The notes beneath the pieces were generated by a model, which saw only the letters and a list, made by a program, of their open reading frames with translations, did no database searches and had not been told where the DNA came from. Below are positions 1 through 9,451 of a stretch of DNA of 64,000 nt, piece after piece. Position numbers and translations under genes: made by a program. The stretch spans positions 102,554 to 166,553 of the forward strand of contig CANRKO010000005.1 of assembly GCA_947631235.1 (NCBI GenBank). Direction: 5' to 3'. The stretch comes from an uncultured Clostridia bacterium (GTDB taxonomy: Bacteria > Bacillota > Clostridia > UBA1381). Each line of letters begins with the position of its first letter. The stretch's first letter is position 1.

Positions 1-667
1 TGACCTCCTTAAAGGCGTGTTCCTTGCCCTGCTGCATATTTATATCCCAGTCCTTGTACGCGAAACTCCACAAAATTGTTTTATACCCCATATCGCGCGC
101 TACGGCGAGTACGCGCTCCGACCACTCGCCCTCCGGCGGGCGCATGTACGTCATGGTGTAGCCGTACATTTCCTGCGCCGTTTTGTTTAAATCGTCAAGC
201 TCCTTTTGAACCGTTTCGACGCTCTGCTTCGGGAGATTTACGTGGTTGACGGTGTGGTTGCCGACGATATGTCCGTCGTCAATCATGCGTCTGACAAGTT
301 CCTGCTGGTTTTCAAGATACGGCCCCGTCACGAAAAAAGCGGCGGGCGTGTGCGTCGCCTCAAGAACATCGAGAATTTGCGAGGTGTAGCCGTTTTCGTA
401 GCCCTCGTCAAACGTGAGATAAAGCGTTTTCGGCGCGTTTTCGTCCATGTAGTAGCAGTTATATTTTGCCATCGTGTCCTTGTCCTTCTGCAAAATGTCG
501 GGAGCTTTTCCCTTCTTTTTCACAAATCCCCAGCCCGTTCCCGTGTTGTCGAGCGTTTCGTATGAGCCTTGATTTGACGCGACGCTCGCTGTTTCCTCGC
601 TTTTTTCCGCGCCGCAGCCCGTCAAAATAAGCGCCGCGCAGACGATTGTTACAAAAAATTTTTTCAT
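1..667 (-). CDS. pdaA: PdaA-type polysaccharide deacetylase lipoprotein (partial, C-terminus beyond left edge)
   Basis: About 222 codons are visible, starting at the ATG at 667 and running off the left edge. The N-terminus is a lipoprotein signal with an LTGC lipobox (Cys18). A NodB fold follows, with TFDEGYENGY around residues 85-93, the metal-binding HTVNH at 138-142, RPPEGEW at 176-182 and a SFAYKDW segment near 201. The TFD(N/E)GYENGY signature and the kDW segment are typical of PdaA, the deacetylase that prepares N-acetylmuramic acid for muramic-delta-lactam formation in spore cortex. The assignment as a spore enzyme is by family resemblance. The gene diverges from another deacetylase at 784; no convincing sporulation promoter was seen. 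Confidence 0.85.
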   Translation of the reverse strand, partial: MKKFFVTIVCAALILTGCGAEKSEETASVASNQGSYETLDNTGTGWGFVKKKGKAPDILQKDKDTMAKYNCYYMDENAPKTLYLTFDEGYENGYTSQILDVLEATHTPAAFFVTGPYLENQQELVRRMIDDGHIVGNHTVNHVNLPKQSVETVQKELDDLNKTAQEMYGYTMTYMRPPEGEWSERVLAVARDMGYKTILWSFAYKDWDINMQQGKEHAFKEV

Positions 668-714
668 ATTTACATCTTCCTTTCTTTTTTGTCAGAATTT
701 TTTGTCAAATGTTG

Positions 715-743
715 TTGAATTTTAAATTGTTTTGGTGTATACT
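715..743 (+). promoter_or_regulatory. Sigma-A-type promoter of the deacetylase at 784
   Basis: TTGAAT at 715-720 and TATACT at 738-743 are separated by 17 bp, about 40 bp upstream of the start codon at 784. Confidence 0.6.
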
Positions 744-783
744 AAATATATATTTACTTTAATGTGTTAAAAGGGGGATTACG

Positions 784-1908
784 ATGGCAACTATGAATGA
801 ATTTGAGCGCAGACGCCGTGAACGCAGGATGCGTGAGCGCCGCAGGAAGAAACGCATTCGTGCCGCTATTATTCTTATAGCTTTCGTATGTGCCGTTATA
901 TTGATTGTCATATTGGTTATGAGCAGATGCTCGTCAAACAAGCCCGCAGAACCGGTACAGCTCGGCGGCGACGGTACGAGCGAGACTACGCTGTCTCCTC
1001 AAAACGAAGAAACGCCCACTCCCGTTCCCACGGCAAACCCGATGACAATACCCCCCGCCTCGGAAAACAACGACCTGATGGACATCATAGAAGACGCCGA
1101 CCAGGAAAAACGCTGTTATCTCACGTTTGACGACGGCCCCACCGAAAATATAACGCCGCAGATTCTCGACACGTTAAGACGCTACAACGTCAAGGCTACG
1201 TTCTTCGAGATAGGCTCGCTGATACAGACGAACCCTTCCATGGCGCGGCGCGTTTACGAGGAAGGACACCTTATCGCAAACCATTCCGACGGACATAACT
1301 ATGCAAAATTATATGTTTCGACCGACACATTTATGAATGAGGTCAACGAATGTTACGAGGCTATCAAGGACATCACCGGCGAGGCTGAGCCGTTTAAGCT
1401 TGTGCGTTTCCCGGGCGGCGGTTTCAATTCGAGCGCGGACAGCTATTCGCCCGTAAAGCAGGAGTGTAAGGACGCGCTTGCGGAGTACGGTTTCTACTAC
1501 TGTGACTGGAACGCGTTAAACGGCGACGCGGAAGGCAGAACGAAGGACGCCGACGAACTCCTCGATTATCTCATAGAATCCGCCGAGGGTCAGGACAATC
1601 TTGTAGTGCTTATGCACGACGCGGCGGCTAAGCAGGCGACCGCGGATGCGCTCGGCTCGATTATAGAATATCTGAGAGGCGAGGGCTACACGTTCCACAG
1701 GCTCGACGATATTGAGTATCGCTCATCTTCCGACAGTTCAAGCCTCGACAGCGGGGATACCGATACGGACGAAAATTCGGATTACGACACCGATGAAAAT
1801 TCAAATTCGGACGACGAGGACAGCACGCCCGCGCCGCAGCGCACAACGGCGCCCGCACCGTCTTCGGGTTCGTCCGGCGGAAACACGGGCCCGATAATTA
1901 TTCAGTAA
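784..1908 (+). CDS. Membrane-anchored polysaccharide deacetylase (NodB family)
   Basis: 374 residues, preceded by an AAGGGGG ribosome site. A very basic N-terminus (residues 6-27, mostly Arg/Lys) precedes one membrane helix at about 27-46, so the enzyme should be anchored with its catalytic domain outside. After a Thr/Pro-rich linker the NodB domain shows TFDDGP at 114-119 (Asp pair for catalysis and metal), HSDGH at 167-171 and RFPGGGFN near 208-215. The last 60 residues are a Ser/Asp/Thr/Pro-rich low-complexity tail. Probable role: de-N-acetylation of peptidoglycan or a related surface glycan; the substrate cannot be read from sequence. It is a single-gene unit with its own promoter and terminator. 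Confidence 0.85.
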   Translation: MATMNEFERRRRERRMRERRRKKRIRAAIILIAFVCAVILIVILVMSRCSSNKPAEPVQLGGDGTSETTLSPQNEETPTPVPTANPMTIPPASENNDLMDIIEDADQEKRCYLTFDDGPTENITPQILDTLRRYNVKATFFEIGSLIQTNPSMARRVYEEGHLIANHSDGHNYAKLYVSTDTFMNEVNECYEAIKDITGEAEPFKLVRFPGGGFNSSADSYSPVKQECKDALAEYGFYYCDWNALNGDAEGRTKDADELLDYLIESAEGQDNLVVLMHDAAAKQATADALGSIIEYLRGEGYTFHRLDDIEYRSSSDSSSLDSGDTDTDENSDYDTDENSNSDDEDSTPAPQRTTAPAPSSGSSGGNTGPIIIQ

Positions 1909-1910
1909 TA

Positions 1911-1942
1911 AAAAAATCCACCCCCACGGGGTGGATTTTTTT
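1911..1942 (+). terminator. Intrinsic terminator, usable from both strands
   Basis: An 8-bp G+C-rich stem (TCCACCCC at 1917-1924, GGGGTGGA at 1928-1935) has a 3-nt loop and is flanked by A6 and T7. It ends the deacetylase gene and can also end nrdG from the other strand. Confidence 0.85.
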
Positions 1943-1950
1943 CGCTCTTT

Positions 1951-2454
1951 TTATATTTTTAGCAGTTGTATCTCGCCTGACGCGAGCGTTTTTTTCACGT
2001 CTATAAGCCGCTGGTTCTCGCTGCCGCGAAATTTGAGCCGCAGATTTTTCTTTGCCTCCACGAATTTGCCGTCCACAAGCACGTCGATGAGCGCGAGTAT
2101 GTCCTTTGACACGTCCGTATCTTTAAGCTGTTCGAACGTAAAGCCGCTGTAGCACCATAAGTTCATGTCGGGGTATTTGTCCTTCACGGCGCGTATGACG
2201 CGCAGCACCGTCTCCCTGTTCTCCGGTTCGAACGGCTCGCCGCCGAGTACGCTGAAACCCTCTATGTAGTCGGGTTCGAGCGCGGCGAGAATTTCTTCGA
2301 GCGTATTGTCGTCAAACGGTTCTCCGTAGGCAAAATCCCACGCCTCGCTGTTAAAACAGCCCTTGCACGCGTGGCGGCAGCCGCTTACAAACAGCGATAC
2401 GCGCACGCCCGGCCCGTTTGCAACGTCGGTTTTTTTTATTGTCGCGTAGTTCAT
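1951..2454 (-). CDS. nrdG: Anaerobic ribonucleotide reductase activating protein (radical SAM)
   Basis: 167 residues with the radical-SAM CxxxCxxC triad at Cys26, Cys30 and Cys33, followed by the GGEP motif (LGGEPFEPEN) that contacts S-adenosylmethionine. NrdG cleaves SAM at its 4Fe-4S cluster to install the glycyl radical on NrdD. The start ATG at 2454 has an AAAGGA site. It lies downstream of nrdD but is separated from it by a terminator-like hairpin, so its expression probably depends on read-through. Length is normal for the family. Confidence 0.93.
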   Translation of the reverse strand: MNYATIKKTDVANGPGVRVSLFVSGCRHACKGCFNSEAWDFAYGEPFDDNTLEEILAALEPDYIEGFSVLGGEPFEPENRETVLRVIRAVKDKYPDMNLWCYSGFTFEQLKDTDVSKDILALIDVLVDGKFVEAKKNLRLKFRGSENQRLIDVKKTLASGEIQLLKI

Positions 2455-2487
2455 TTTGAGTTCCTTTCAACTCCCTCATTTTTTCAG

Positions 2488-2513
2488 AAAAAAAGGGGCG
2501 GCACAACCGCCCC
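2488..2513 (-). terminator. Terminator-like hairpin between nrdD and nrdG
   Basis: On the minus strand GGGGCGG, a 5-nt loop and CCGCCCC are followed by a run of seven T. The hairpin lies in the 70-bp gap, 11 bp past the nrdD stop. Confidence 0.75.
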
Positions 2514-2524
2514 GAAAAATCGCA

Positions 2525-4651
2525 TTACAGATGCAGCACTCTGCTCTTTATTTCGCTTGTCTTACCGGTGTTCCAGAAGTTCTCGCCGAGGTAGCCGCAC
2601 GTTCTGCGCGTTACGGACAGCCTGTTCTTATCCTTATTGCCGCACTGCGGACATTCCCATTCGAGGTCGTCGTTTATCATAATCTCGCCGTCAAAGCCGC
2701 ACACCTGGCAATAATCGGATTTCGTGTTGAACTCGCCGTACTGGATATGGTCGTAAATGTACTTCACGAGCATTTCGAGCGCGGGCAGGTTGTTCTGCAT
2801 ATTCGGTATCTCAACGTACGAAATCGCGCCGCCGAGCGAAATATCCTGGAACTCGCTCTCGATGTCGAACTTGTCGAACGCGCTTATATTCTCTCTTACA
2901 TCAACGTGGTAAGAATTCGTGTAGTAACCCTTATCGGTTACGTTCTTGATTATGCCGTACTTGGCGCGGTCAATCTTCGCGAAACGGTAACAGAGCGACT
3001 CCGCGGGCGTACCGTAAAGCGCGAAACCGATATTCGTTCTCTTTTTCCACTCCTGAACCTTTTCGCGCATCTTCTTCATTACTTTAAGCGCGAACTCCTT
3101 ACCCTCGCCGTGCGTCTGGCTCTGACCGGTCATAAGGTAGGTAAGCTCGTACAGTCCGATGTAGCCGAGCGAGATCGAGGAGTAGCCGCCGTAGAGGTAC
3201 TTGTCGATCTTCTCGCCCTTTTTAAGACGCGCTATCGCGCCGTACTGCCAGTGAATGGGGCTTACGTCCGACACTGTGCCCACAAGCGCCTTGTGACGGC
3301 ACATAATAGCCTCAAAACAAAGCTCCAGTCTTTCCTCGAACAGTTTCCAGAAACGATCCATGTCGCCCTTCGCGATAATGCCCATCTGCGGAAGGTTTAT
3401 GCTGACAACGCCCTGATTGAAACGTCCTTCCCACTTATAATTGCCGTTCTCGTCCTTCCACGGAGCGAGGAACGAACGGCAGCCCATAGGTCCGAAAACG
3501 TTGCCCTCGTAGTTTTCGCGCATCTTCTTCGCGCTCAAATAATCGGGGTACATTCTCTTCGCGCTGCACTTTACGGCGAGTTTCGTAACGTAATCGTACT
3601 TGCCGCCCTTTAAGCAGTTGTTCTCGTCAAGCACGTACACGAGTTTCGGGAACGCCGGCGTTACGTAAACGCCCTGCTCGTTCTTTATGCCTTCGAGGCG
3701 CTGACGGAGTATCTCTTCTATTATTCTGACGTTTTCCTCAACATACTCGTCGTTCTCGTCGATGTAGAGGAAAAGCGTTACGAACGGCGACTGACCGTTC
3801 GTCGTCATTAGCGTGTTAATCTGATACTGTATCGTCTGCACGCCGGACTTTAACTCGTCGTCAACGCGCATGGAAACTATCTTTTCGAGCGTGTCGGCGT
3901 CTATGTCGTCGCCGAACTTCGCTCTCGCCTCTTTTTCAAACTTATCGCGGCTCTTTCTTAAATATTTTCCGAGGTGCGCCACATTCACCGACTGTCCGCC
4001 GTACTGGTTACTCGCGACCGCCGCTATAATCTGCGTCGTGACGGTGCAGGCAACCTGAAAACTCTTGGGCGACTCGATAAGCTTGCCGTTCATTACCGTA
4101 CCGTTGTCAAGCATATCCTTTATGTTTATGAGGCAGCAGTTGAATATCGGCTGAATGAAGTAATCCGCATCGTGGAAGTGCAATACGCCGTTGTCGTGCG
4201 CCATCGAGATATGCTCGGGAAGAAGTATTCTTCTTGTAAGGTCGCGCGATACCTCGCCCGCGATGTAGTCGCGCTGCGTCGATGCGTGAACAGTGTTCTT
4301 GTTGGAGTTTTCCTCCGCAAGTTCCTTGTTCTCGTTCTTTATGAGTTTAAGTATCGACTCGTCGGTCGTGTTCTTTTTACGGAGCAGACTTCTCTGGTAA
4401 CGGTAAATCATGTACTTCTTAGCAAGCACGTACTTGTTATGACTTACCAGAGTTCTTTCTATAATATCCTGTATAGTCTCTACGGGGATAACGTCGCCGC
4501 TGAGATTTTCCACGTTCTCGACAGCCTTAGCTATAAGTTCCTCATCGGCTTTCTGTGAATTTTCAACCTCAACGTTCGCCTTCTCTATGGCGTTCGTTAT
4601 CTTTTCCACATCATAGCTGACTATTCTTCCGTCACGCTTTTGAACCTTCAT
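2525..4651 (-). CDS. nrdD: Anaerobic ribonucleoside-triphosphate reductase, class III
   Basis: 708 residues. The N-terminal 90 residues form an ATP-cone (KVQKRDGRIVSYDVEKI), the allosteric activity switch. The catalytic barrel follows, then a zinc site near the C-terminus (CQVC and CPQC pairs) and the glycyl-radical motif RRTCGYLG with the radical Gly near residue 686. It reduces NTPs to dNTPs anaerobically, using formate as reductant in known members. The start has a GGAAGGA site. A promoter and NrdR-type boxes lie upstream, and nrdG follows. Confidence 0.96.
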   Translation of the reverse strand: MKVQKRDGRIVSYDVEKITNAIEKANVEVENSQKADEELIAKAVENVENLSGDVIPVETIQDIIERTLVSHNKYVLAKKYMIYRYQRSLLRKKNTTDESILKLIKNENKELAEENSNKNTVHASTQRDYIAGEVSRDLTRRILLPEHISMAHDNGVLHFHDADYFIQPIFNCCLINIKDMLDNGTVMNGKLIESPKSFQVACTVTTQIIAAVASNQYGGQSVNVAHLGKYLRKSRDKFEKEARAKFGDDIDADTLEKIVSMRVDDELKSGVQTIQYQINTLMTTNGQSPFVTLFLYIDENDEYVEENVRIIEEILRQRLEGIKNEQGVYVTPAFPKLVYVLDENNCLKGGKYDYVTKLAVKCSAKRMYPDYLSAKKMRENYEGNVFGPMGCRSFLAPWKDENGNYKWEGRFNQGVVSINLPQMGIIAKGDMDRFWKLFEERLELCFEAIMCRHKALVGTVSDVSPIHWQYGAIARLKKGEKIDKYLYGGYSSISLGYIGLYELTYLMTGQSQTHGEGKEFALKVMKKMREKVQEWKKRTNIGFALYGTPAESLCYRFAKIDRAKYGIIKNVTDKGYYTNSYHVDVRENISAFDKFDIESEFQDISLGGAISYVEIPNMQNNLPALEMLVKYIYDHIQYGEFNTKSDYCQVCGFDGEIMINDDLEWECPQCGNKDKNRLSVTRRTCGYLGENFWNTGKTSEIKSRVLHL

Positions 4652-4701
4652 TTTCTTTCCTTCCCTTCCCGAAATGCTTTAAAACCGACGCCATTCATAT
4701 A

Positions 4702-4749
4702 CCACTATATTTTGTGCCGCCCGTTACGCAAACTCTCTATATCTTGAAT
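4702..4749 (-). promoter_or_regulatory. Tandem NrdR-type operator upstream of nrdD
   Basis: The sequence at 4702-4717 (CCACTATATTTTGTGC) differs at one core position from the NrdR-box core CACWATATATWGTG. A weaker copy (TCTCTATATCTTGAAT) sits at 4734-4749, exactly 32 bp away. Spacing of three helical turns is typical of paired NrdR boxes. The pair lies just downstream of the predicted transcription start, which suits repression. Confidence 0.7.
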
Positions 4750-4758
4750 ACGAACCAA

Positions 4759-4787
4759 ATTATAGCACAAGATTTTTTTAAATGCAA
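4759..4787 (-). promoter_or_regulatory. nrdD promoter
   Basis: On the minus strand TTGCAT (4787-4782), a 17-bp spacer and a perfect TATAAT (4764-4759). The predicted start is near 4752, about 100 bp upstream of the nrdD ATG. Confidence 0.7.
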
Positions 4788-4930
4788 CTGAATTATGTTT
4801 ACAAGTTTGCGACAAAAAGGGTCAAAAAAATTGTTTTTGTAAACATAATGTAACTTGACACGAAAAAATCACGTAAAACCGACATTTCTTTTTTTACAAT
4901 AATGTTACTTTGCGCGGTGGCAAAATAGAC

Positions 4931-4961
4931 AAAAAATAAGGCTGTTTTTTGTGCAGCCTTA
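4931..4961 (-). terminator. V-ATPase operon terminator
   Basis: On the minus strand TAAGGCTG, a 9-nt loop and CAGCCTTA are followed by T6, 47 bp after the ntpD stop. Confidence 0.85.
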
Positions 4962-4991
4962 CATATCCCTTGTGTTTGCGTGATTTCGTTG

Positions 4992-5007
4992 CCACAATAT
5001 ATAGTGG
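4992..5007. promoter_or_regulatory. Distant NrdR-type box touching the ntpD stop codon
   Basis: CCACAATATATAGTGG fits the NrdR-box core at every position and is nearly palindromic. It starts directly after the ntpD stop codon (5008-5010), before the operon terminator and about 275 bp from the other boxes. Confidence 0.55.
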
Positions 5008-5628
5008 TTATCCGATTTCTTTGGTGCGCTTTATAATTTTCAGTCTCGTGTGTTCCTCGCGCTCCTTTTCCTCCAGGGCGTTGGCTATTTCCTTCGTGAT
5101 GTTCTCGTAGCGCGGTATCGTGATATTTTCGAGAGCGTTTGCGCGTTTCTGCGTTTTCTTGATGTTCATTGCAAGGCGGTACACGGCGTTTTCTATTTCC
5201 GTAAGGCGCACGGTAAGCGATTTTACCTCGTTAAATTTAGCCATCGCCTCGTCCAGCGCGGAGGACGTGTCGCTGAAACTGTAAGCGGGTCTGCCGCTTT
5301 TTTCATCGGCAGTCACGACGGGTATTTCCACGCCCATTACGCTCCTTAAATCGACCTTCACGCTGTCCTCCAGTTTGGCGCATCGCGCGAGGTACTGCAC
5401 ATGACTCACGCCCATTATTATATTCGCGCCTTCAAGCGCCTTGTACGCGGCTGCGAAGGTGCGCTCTATATCTTCCTCAACCCTCTTTGCCTCCTCGATG
5501 AGATTCATCATCTCGCGGATAAGGATATTACGCTTTTTGTCAAGCATTTCATATCCCTGCCGCGACAGGCGCAGCGTGTTTTTCGCCGCTATCAGGTTGC
5601 CCTTTGTGGGGGCTGCGTCGTTTTGCAT
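5008..5628 (-). CDS. ntpD: V/A-type ATPase subunit D
   Basis: 206 residues, typical length. The N-terminal PTKGNLIAAKNTLRLSRQGYEMLDKK pattern is the subunit D signature (shown here only as PTKGNLIAAK... and LDKKRN); two long helices at the termini form the coiled-coil central shaft that turns inside the A3B3 head. It is the last gene of the operon, 20 bp after ntpB, and is followed by the operon terminator. The ribosome site is AAAGGAGAGG. Confidence 0.93.
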   Translation of the reverse strand: MQNDAAPTKGNLIAAKNTLRLSRQGYEMLDKKRNILIREMMNLIEEAKRVEEDIERTFAAAYKALEGANIIMGVSHVQYLARCAKLEDSVKVDLRSVMGVEIPVVTADEKSGRPAYSFSDTSSALDEAMAKFNEVKSLTVRLTEIENAVYRLAMNIKKTQKRANALENITIPRYENITKEIANALEEKEREEHTRLKIIKRTKEIG

Positions 5629-5648
5629 AATATCCTCTCCTTTCGGTT

Positions 5649-7034
5649 TTATTCGCCCTTGTAGTATTTCGCGAGTATCTTGTCGTCCACTCTGTCAAGT
5701 TCCGATTTCGGCAGCATTTTCAAAAGCTCCCAGCCGAGGTTTAACGTTTCATCTATACTTCTGTTCTCGTCCTTGCCCTGACGGAGAAATTTATCGTCGA
5801 ACGCCTTTCCGAACGCGATATACTTCTTATCCATATCCGACAGTTCGTCCTCGCCGATTACCGACGCGAGACTCTTCGCGTCCTCAACCTTCGAGTACGA
5901 CGCGAAAAGCTGGTTCGCAAGGTCTTGGTGATCCTCGCGCGTAAAACCCTCGCCTATGCCGTCCTTCATAAGTCTTGACAGCGACGGAAGTATCGCCACC
6001 GGTGGATACACGCCCTTCAGGTGCAGATCGCGTCCGAGCGTTATCTGTCCCTCGGTGATGTAGCCGGTAAGGTCGGGTATCGGATGCGTGATGTCGTCGT
6101 TCGGCATCGTGAGAATAGGCACCTGCGTCACAGAACCCTGCGAGTCCTTTATTATTCCCGCACGCTCGTACAGCGACGCGAGGTCGGAGTACAGATAGCC
6201 CGGAAAGCCCTTTCTCGACGGTATCTCGCCCTTTGACGACGACACCTCTCTCAAAGCCTCGGCGTAGGACGTCATGTCCGTTAAAATTACAAGCACGTGC
6301 ATGTTATGCTTGAACGCGAGGTATTCCGCAGCCGTAAGCGCGCAGCGCGGCGTTATTATTCGTTCTACTACGGGGTCGTTTGAAAGGTTTAAGAACATTA
6401 CGACCTTGCCGAGTACGCCGCTTTCCTCGAACGAGCGTTTGAAGTAATTCGCCACGTCGTGCTTTACGCCCATAGCCGCGAACACTATCGCGAATTTGTC
6501 GCCGCTTACGTCGTCCGCGTCCGCGACCTTCGCCTGACGCGCAATCTGCACGGCAAGCTCGTCGTGCGGCATACCGTCGCCGGAGAAAATCGGCAGCTTT
6601 TGTCCGCGGATAAGCGTCATAAGGCAGTCTATGGACGATATGCCTGTCTGTATGAAGTTGTTCGGGTACTCTCTCGACACCGGATTTATCGGCAGTCCGT
6701 TTACGTCGCGTATCTCGTCCGCGAAGTAGTCGCCCAGACCGTCTATCGGTCTGCCCACGCCGTCGAGCGTTCTGCCGAGCATTTCCTTCGACAGCGGCAG
6801 ACGCATAGGCTCGCCGTTGAATTTCGTCTTTGTGTTCGTGAGCGACAAATCGGACGTACCCTCGAACACCTGTATGACGGCTTTGTCGCCCGCGATTTCC
6901 GTGACGCGTCCGATACGCTTTTCGCCGCTGTCGAGCGTCACCGTTACCATTTCCTCGTAAAACGCGTCGTCCACGCCCTCGAGAACTACAAGGGGGCCCT
7001 GTATGTTGTTAAGTCCCATATATTCGATTGCCAT
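5649..7034 (-). CDS. ntpB: V/A-type ATPase subunit B
   Basis: 461 residues from the ATG at 7034, chosen because GAGGTGAT precedes it; a longer in-frame reading would begin inside ntpA. This is the non-catalytic nucleotide-binding subunit. It starts [11 protein letters not shown], contains the [11 protein letters not shown] segment in place of a P-loop, and has the family motif for nucleotide contact [12 protein letters not shown]. It alternates with subunit A in the cytoplasmic head. The ntpA stop codon overlaps its ribosome site, so the pair is probably translationally coupled. Confidence 0.95.
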   Translation of the reverse strand: MAIEYMGLNNIQGPLVVLEGVDDAFYEEMVTVTLDSGEKRIGRVTEIAGDKAVIQVFEGTSDLSLTNTKTKFNGEPMRLPLSKEMLGRTLDGVGRPIDGLGDYFADEIRDVNGLPINPVSREYPNNFIQTGISSIDCLMTLIRGQKLPIFSGDGMPHDELAVQIARQAKVADADDVSGDKFAIVFAAMGVKHDVANYFKRSFEESGVLGKVVMFLNLSNDPVVERIITPRCALTAAEYLAFKHNMHVLVILTDMTSYAEALREVSSSKGEIPSRKGFPGYLYSDLASLYERAGIIKDSQGSVTQVPILTMPNDDITHPIPDLTGYITEGQITLGRDLHLKGVYPPVAILPSLSRLMKDGIGEGFTREDHQDLANQLFASYSKVEDAKSLASVIGEDELSDMDKKYIAFGKAFDDKFLRQGKDENRSIDETLNLGWELLKMLPKSELDRVDDKILAKYYKGE

Positions 7035-7044
7035 TTTTATCACC

Positions 7045-8805
7045 TCACCCGATAATCCTGTCAAACGTCTCGTTTATTTTATCTTGGAGCGCCTCGAACG
7101 GCGCGTCGATATTTTCGTTGCCTATGGTGTATTTTACTCTTATAATGTCGTCCGCTATACCGCTTTCCGCGACCTTGGACAGCACGACGCCCTTTTCGGC
7201 ACATTCCCTTATACGCTTGTCGAACAGCAATATTACGTCCATCATCTTGTTCTGCTTTTCAAGCGGCACATACGTGTCGTCGGCGTGGAACGCGTTCTGC
7301 TGCAAAAATCCCACGCGTATAACCCTTGCCGCCTCCAGCGTCGCCTTCTGACCGTCGGGGAGAACGTCCGCACCTATCAGCTTAACTATCTCCATAAGGC
7401 TCGACTCCTCCTGCAAAATAGCCATGAGACGCTCGCGCTTTTGCATAAAGTCGGGCGCGACGTTTTCGCCGTACCACCTCGCAAGTTCGTCAAGGTATTC
7501 GCTGTAGCTTGTGAGCCAGTGTATCGCGGGGTAGTGGCGCGCGTACGCAAGCGGCTTGTCGAGCGCCCAGAAACAGCGGATAAAACGTTTTGTGTTCTGC
7601 GTTACAGGCTCGGAAAAGTCGCCGCCCTGCGGCGATACCGCGCCGATTATCGAAACCGAACCCTCCGTGCCGTTAAGGTTCGTAACGTAGCCGGCTCTTT
7701 CGTAAAACTGCGAAAGTCTCGACGCGAGGTACGCGGGGAAACCTTCCTCGGCGGGCATTTCCTCCAGTCTGCCGGAGATCTCGCGCAGAGCCTCGGCCCA
7801 TCTCGATGTGGAGTCAGCCATAAGCGCGACGTCGTAGCCCATGTCGCGGTAATACTCCGCGAGCGTAACGCCCGTGTAAATGCTCGCCTCACGCGCCGCA
7901 ACGGGCATGTTCGACGTGTTCGCTATAAGCACCGTTCTGTCGAGCAGCGGACGCTGCGATTTCGGGTCGATAAGCTCCGAAAATTCCTGTAAAACCTGCG
8001 TCATTTCGTTGCCGCGCTCGCCGCAGCCGATGTACACGATTATGTCCGCGTCGCACCACTTCGCAAGCTGGTGCTGCGTCATTGTTTTACCCGTGCCGAA
8101 ACCGCCGGGAATAGCCGCCGCGCCGCCTTTGGCAAGCGGGAAAAACGCGTCTATCACGCGCTGACCCGTGACGAGCGGTCTCGATATGGGCTGACGCTCG
8201 GTGTAGGGGCGCGCCTTTTTTATAGCCCACTTCTGCGCTATCGTTATGTCCTTTATCTCGTCGTCCGCGTACACCTTCGCTATGACGTCGGTTATTTTGT
8301 ATTTGCCGCTTTCGGCTGCCCATTCTATTCTTCCGCTTATATCGGGCGGAACCATAACGCGGTGTTCGATAAGGCTCGTCTCCTGCACGGTCGCTATAAT
8401 ATCGCCGCCGTGAACGTAGTCGCCCTGCGCCGCTTTTATATTGACGTCCCACTCCTTGCTTTCGTCAAGGTTGGACACCTTCAGTCCGCGCGTCACGTAC
8501 GCTCCCGAAAGGGCGCGTATGTCTTTTAGCGGACGCTCTATGCCGTCGAAAATATTGGAGAGTATTCCGGGCGCGAGAGTTATCGCCAAAGGTCCGCCCG
8601 TGCCGCGTACCGGCTCGCCTTTTTTAAGACCCGTCGTCTCCTCGTATACCTGCACAATCGTTTCATTTTCGGTAACGCCTATGACCTCGCCGATAAGTTC
8701 CTCGCCGCCGACGTACACCATCTCCTGCATCTCAAACGCGTCCGAACCCTTTACCTTTACGACGGGGCCGTTTATACCGAATATTGTGCCGTTTGCGATT
8801 GCCAT
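7045..8805 (-). CDS. ntpA: V/A-type ATPase catalytic subunit A
   Basis: 586 residues, full length. The Walker A motif GGFGTGKT is at 234-241 and the catalytic GERGNE segment follows near 262. The long non-homologous insertion typical of V/A-type A subunits is between about 110 and 200. It hydrolyses ATP to drive ion export, or makes ATP when run in reverse. The ribosome site is GGGAGGTAA. Neighbours on both sides are other subunits of the same complex. Confidence 0.97.
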   Translation of the reverse strand: MAIANGTIFGINGPVVKVKGSDAFEMQEMVYVGGEELIGEVIGVTENETIVQVYEETTGLKKGEPVRGTGGPLAITLAPGILSNIFDGIERPLKDIRALSGAYVTRGLKVSNLDESKEWDVNIKAAQGDYVHGGDIIATVQETSLIEHRVMVPPDISGRIEWAAESGKYKITDVIAKVYADDEIKDITIAQKWAIKKARPYTERQPISRPLVTGQRVIDAFFPLAKGGAAAIPGGFGTGKTMTQHQLAKWCDADIIVYIGCGERGNEMTQVLQEFSELIDPKSQRPLLDRTVLIANTSNMPVAAREASIYTGVTLAEYYRDMGYDVALMADSTSRWAEALREISGRLEEMPAEEGFPAYLASRLSQFYERAGYVTNLNGTEGSVSIIGAVSPQGGDFSEPVTQNTKRFIRCFWALDKPLAYARHYPAIHWLTSYSEYLDELARWYGENVAPDFMQKRERLMAILQEESSLMEIVKLIGADVLPDGQKATLEAARVIRVGFLQQNAFHADDTYVPLEKQNKMMDVILLFDKRIRECAEKGVVLSKVAESGIADDIIRVKYTIGNENIDAPFEALQDKINETFDRIIG

Positions 8806-8821
8806 ATCTGTTTACCTCCCG

Positions 8822-9424
8822 TCAGTTCAGCATAGCGCTGTTTTCCCTCAGAAATTTCTCTTTCTGCTCCGCGAGCATTTCACCGAACGAATAATCGACC
8901 GATATGCGCCTTGAACTGTTATAAATCCTTACGCCGCCCAGAAAATCGTGTTCCTGCGCCGGTTCGACGGTGATTTTCGCCGTGTCTACTATATCCTCTA
9001 TCCACGGCTTGAATTTGAGGTCGTCGGGCGATATATATACGGTTTTGGTTCCTTTTCCGACCTCGAAAAGAGCCTTGTTTACCAAGTCCTTAAACCATTT
9101 CTCGTAGTCCGCGCTTTGGCAAAAACCGCGGAGTTTCCTCTCAGCCTCATTCATCACGTCGTCCACAATCTGCTCTCGCTTTATCAAAAGCTGTTTCTTC
9201 GCGTCAAGCTGAGCGCGCAGGAGTTTTGAGTTTGACTCCTTCTTCGCCTCGGCGATCGTGCTTTGAATTTCGTCGTAAGCGCGCTGCAGAAATTCGTTTT
9301 CCTTTTGCGTCAGACGTTCGCTGCGCTCGTTTTCAACCGCCGCTATCAGCTCGTCGCGCTTTTGCGCTGCGTCGCGCAGTACAAGTTCGGAAAAAATGTT
9401 TAATTTTTCTGTTAAATTTTCCAT
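8822..9424 (-). CDS. ntpE: V/A-type ATPase subunit E
   Basis: 200 residues. The N-terminal half is a charged helix rich in Glu/Lys/Ala, the peripheral stalk that pairs with subunit H. The C-terminal half is the globular domain binding the A/B head (segments LIKREQIVDDVMNEAERKL and GGVRIYNSSRRISVDY, each matching the family). It is placed between ntpF and ntpA, with AGAAGGAAAT as ribosome site. Confidence 0.9.
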   Translation of the reverse strand: MENLTEKLNIFSELVLRDAAQKRDELIAAVENERSERLTQKENEFLQRAYDEIQSTIAEAKKESNSKLLRAQLDAKKQLLIKREQIVDDVMNEAERKLRGFCQSADYEKWFKDLVNKALFEVGKGTKTVYISPDDLKFKPWIEDIVDTAKITVEPAQEHDFLGGVRIYNSSRRISVDYSFGEMLAEQKEKFLRENSAMLN

Positions 9425-9451
9425 ATGTCATTTCCTTCTTTCAATGCAAAA

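Larger units (their letters stand above)
4652..5007. other. nrdD upstream region and V-ATPase operon end (no gene)
   Basis: This 356-bp A+T-rich gap holds the nrdD promoter, two close NrdR-like boxes, the V-ATPase operon terminator and a third, best-matching NrdR-like box next to the ntpD stop. I see no coding sequence. Confidence 0.8.

Noticed and set aside
2456..3613. A 385-residue open frame on the plus strand antisense to nrdD
   Set aside because: It is the shadow of a well-supported nrdD frame; Arg/Val/Leu-rich composition and no ribosome site or family motif.
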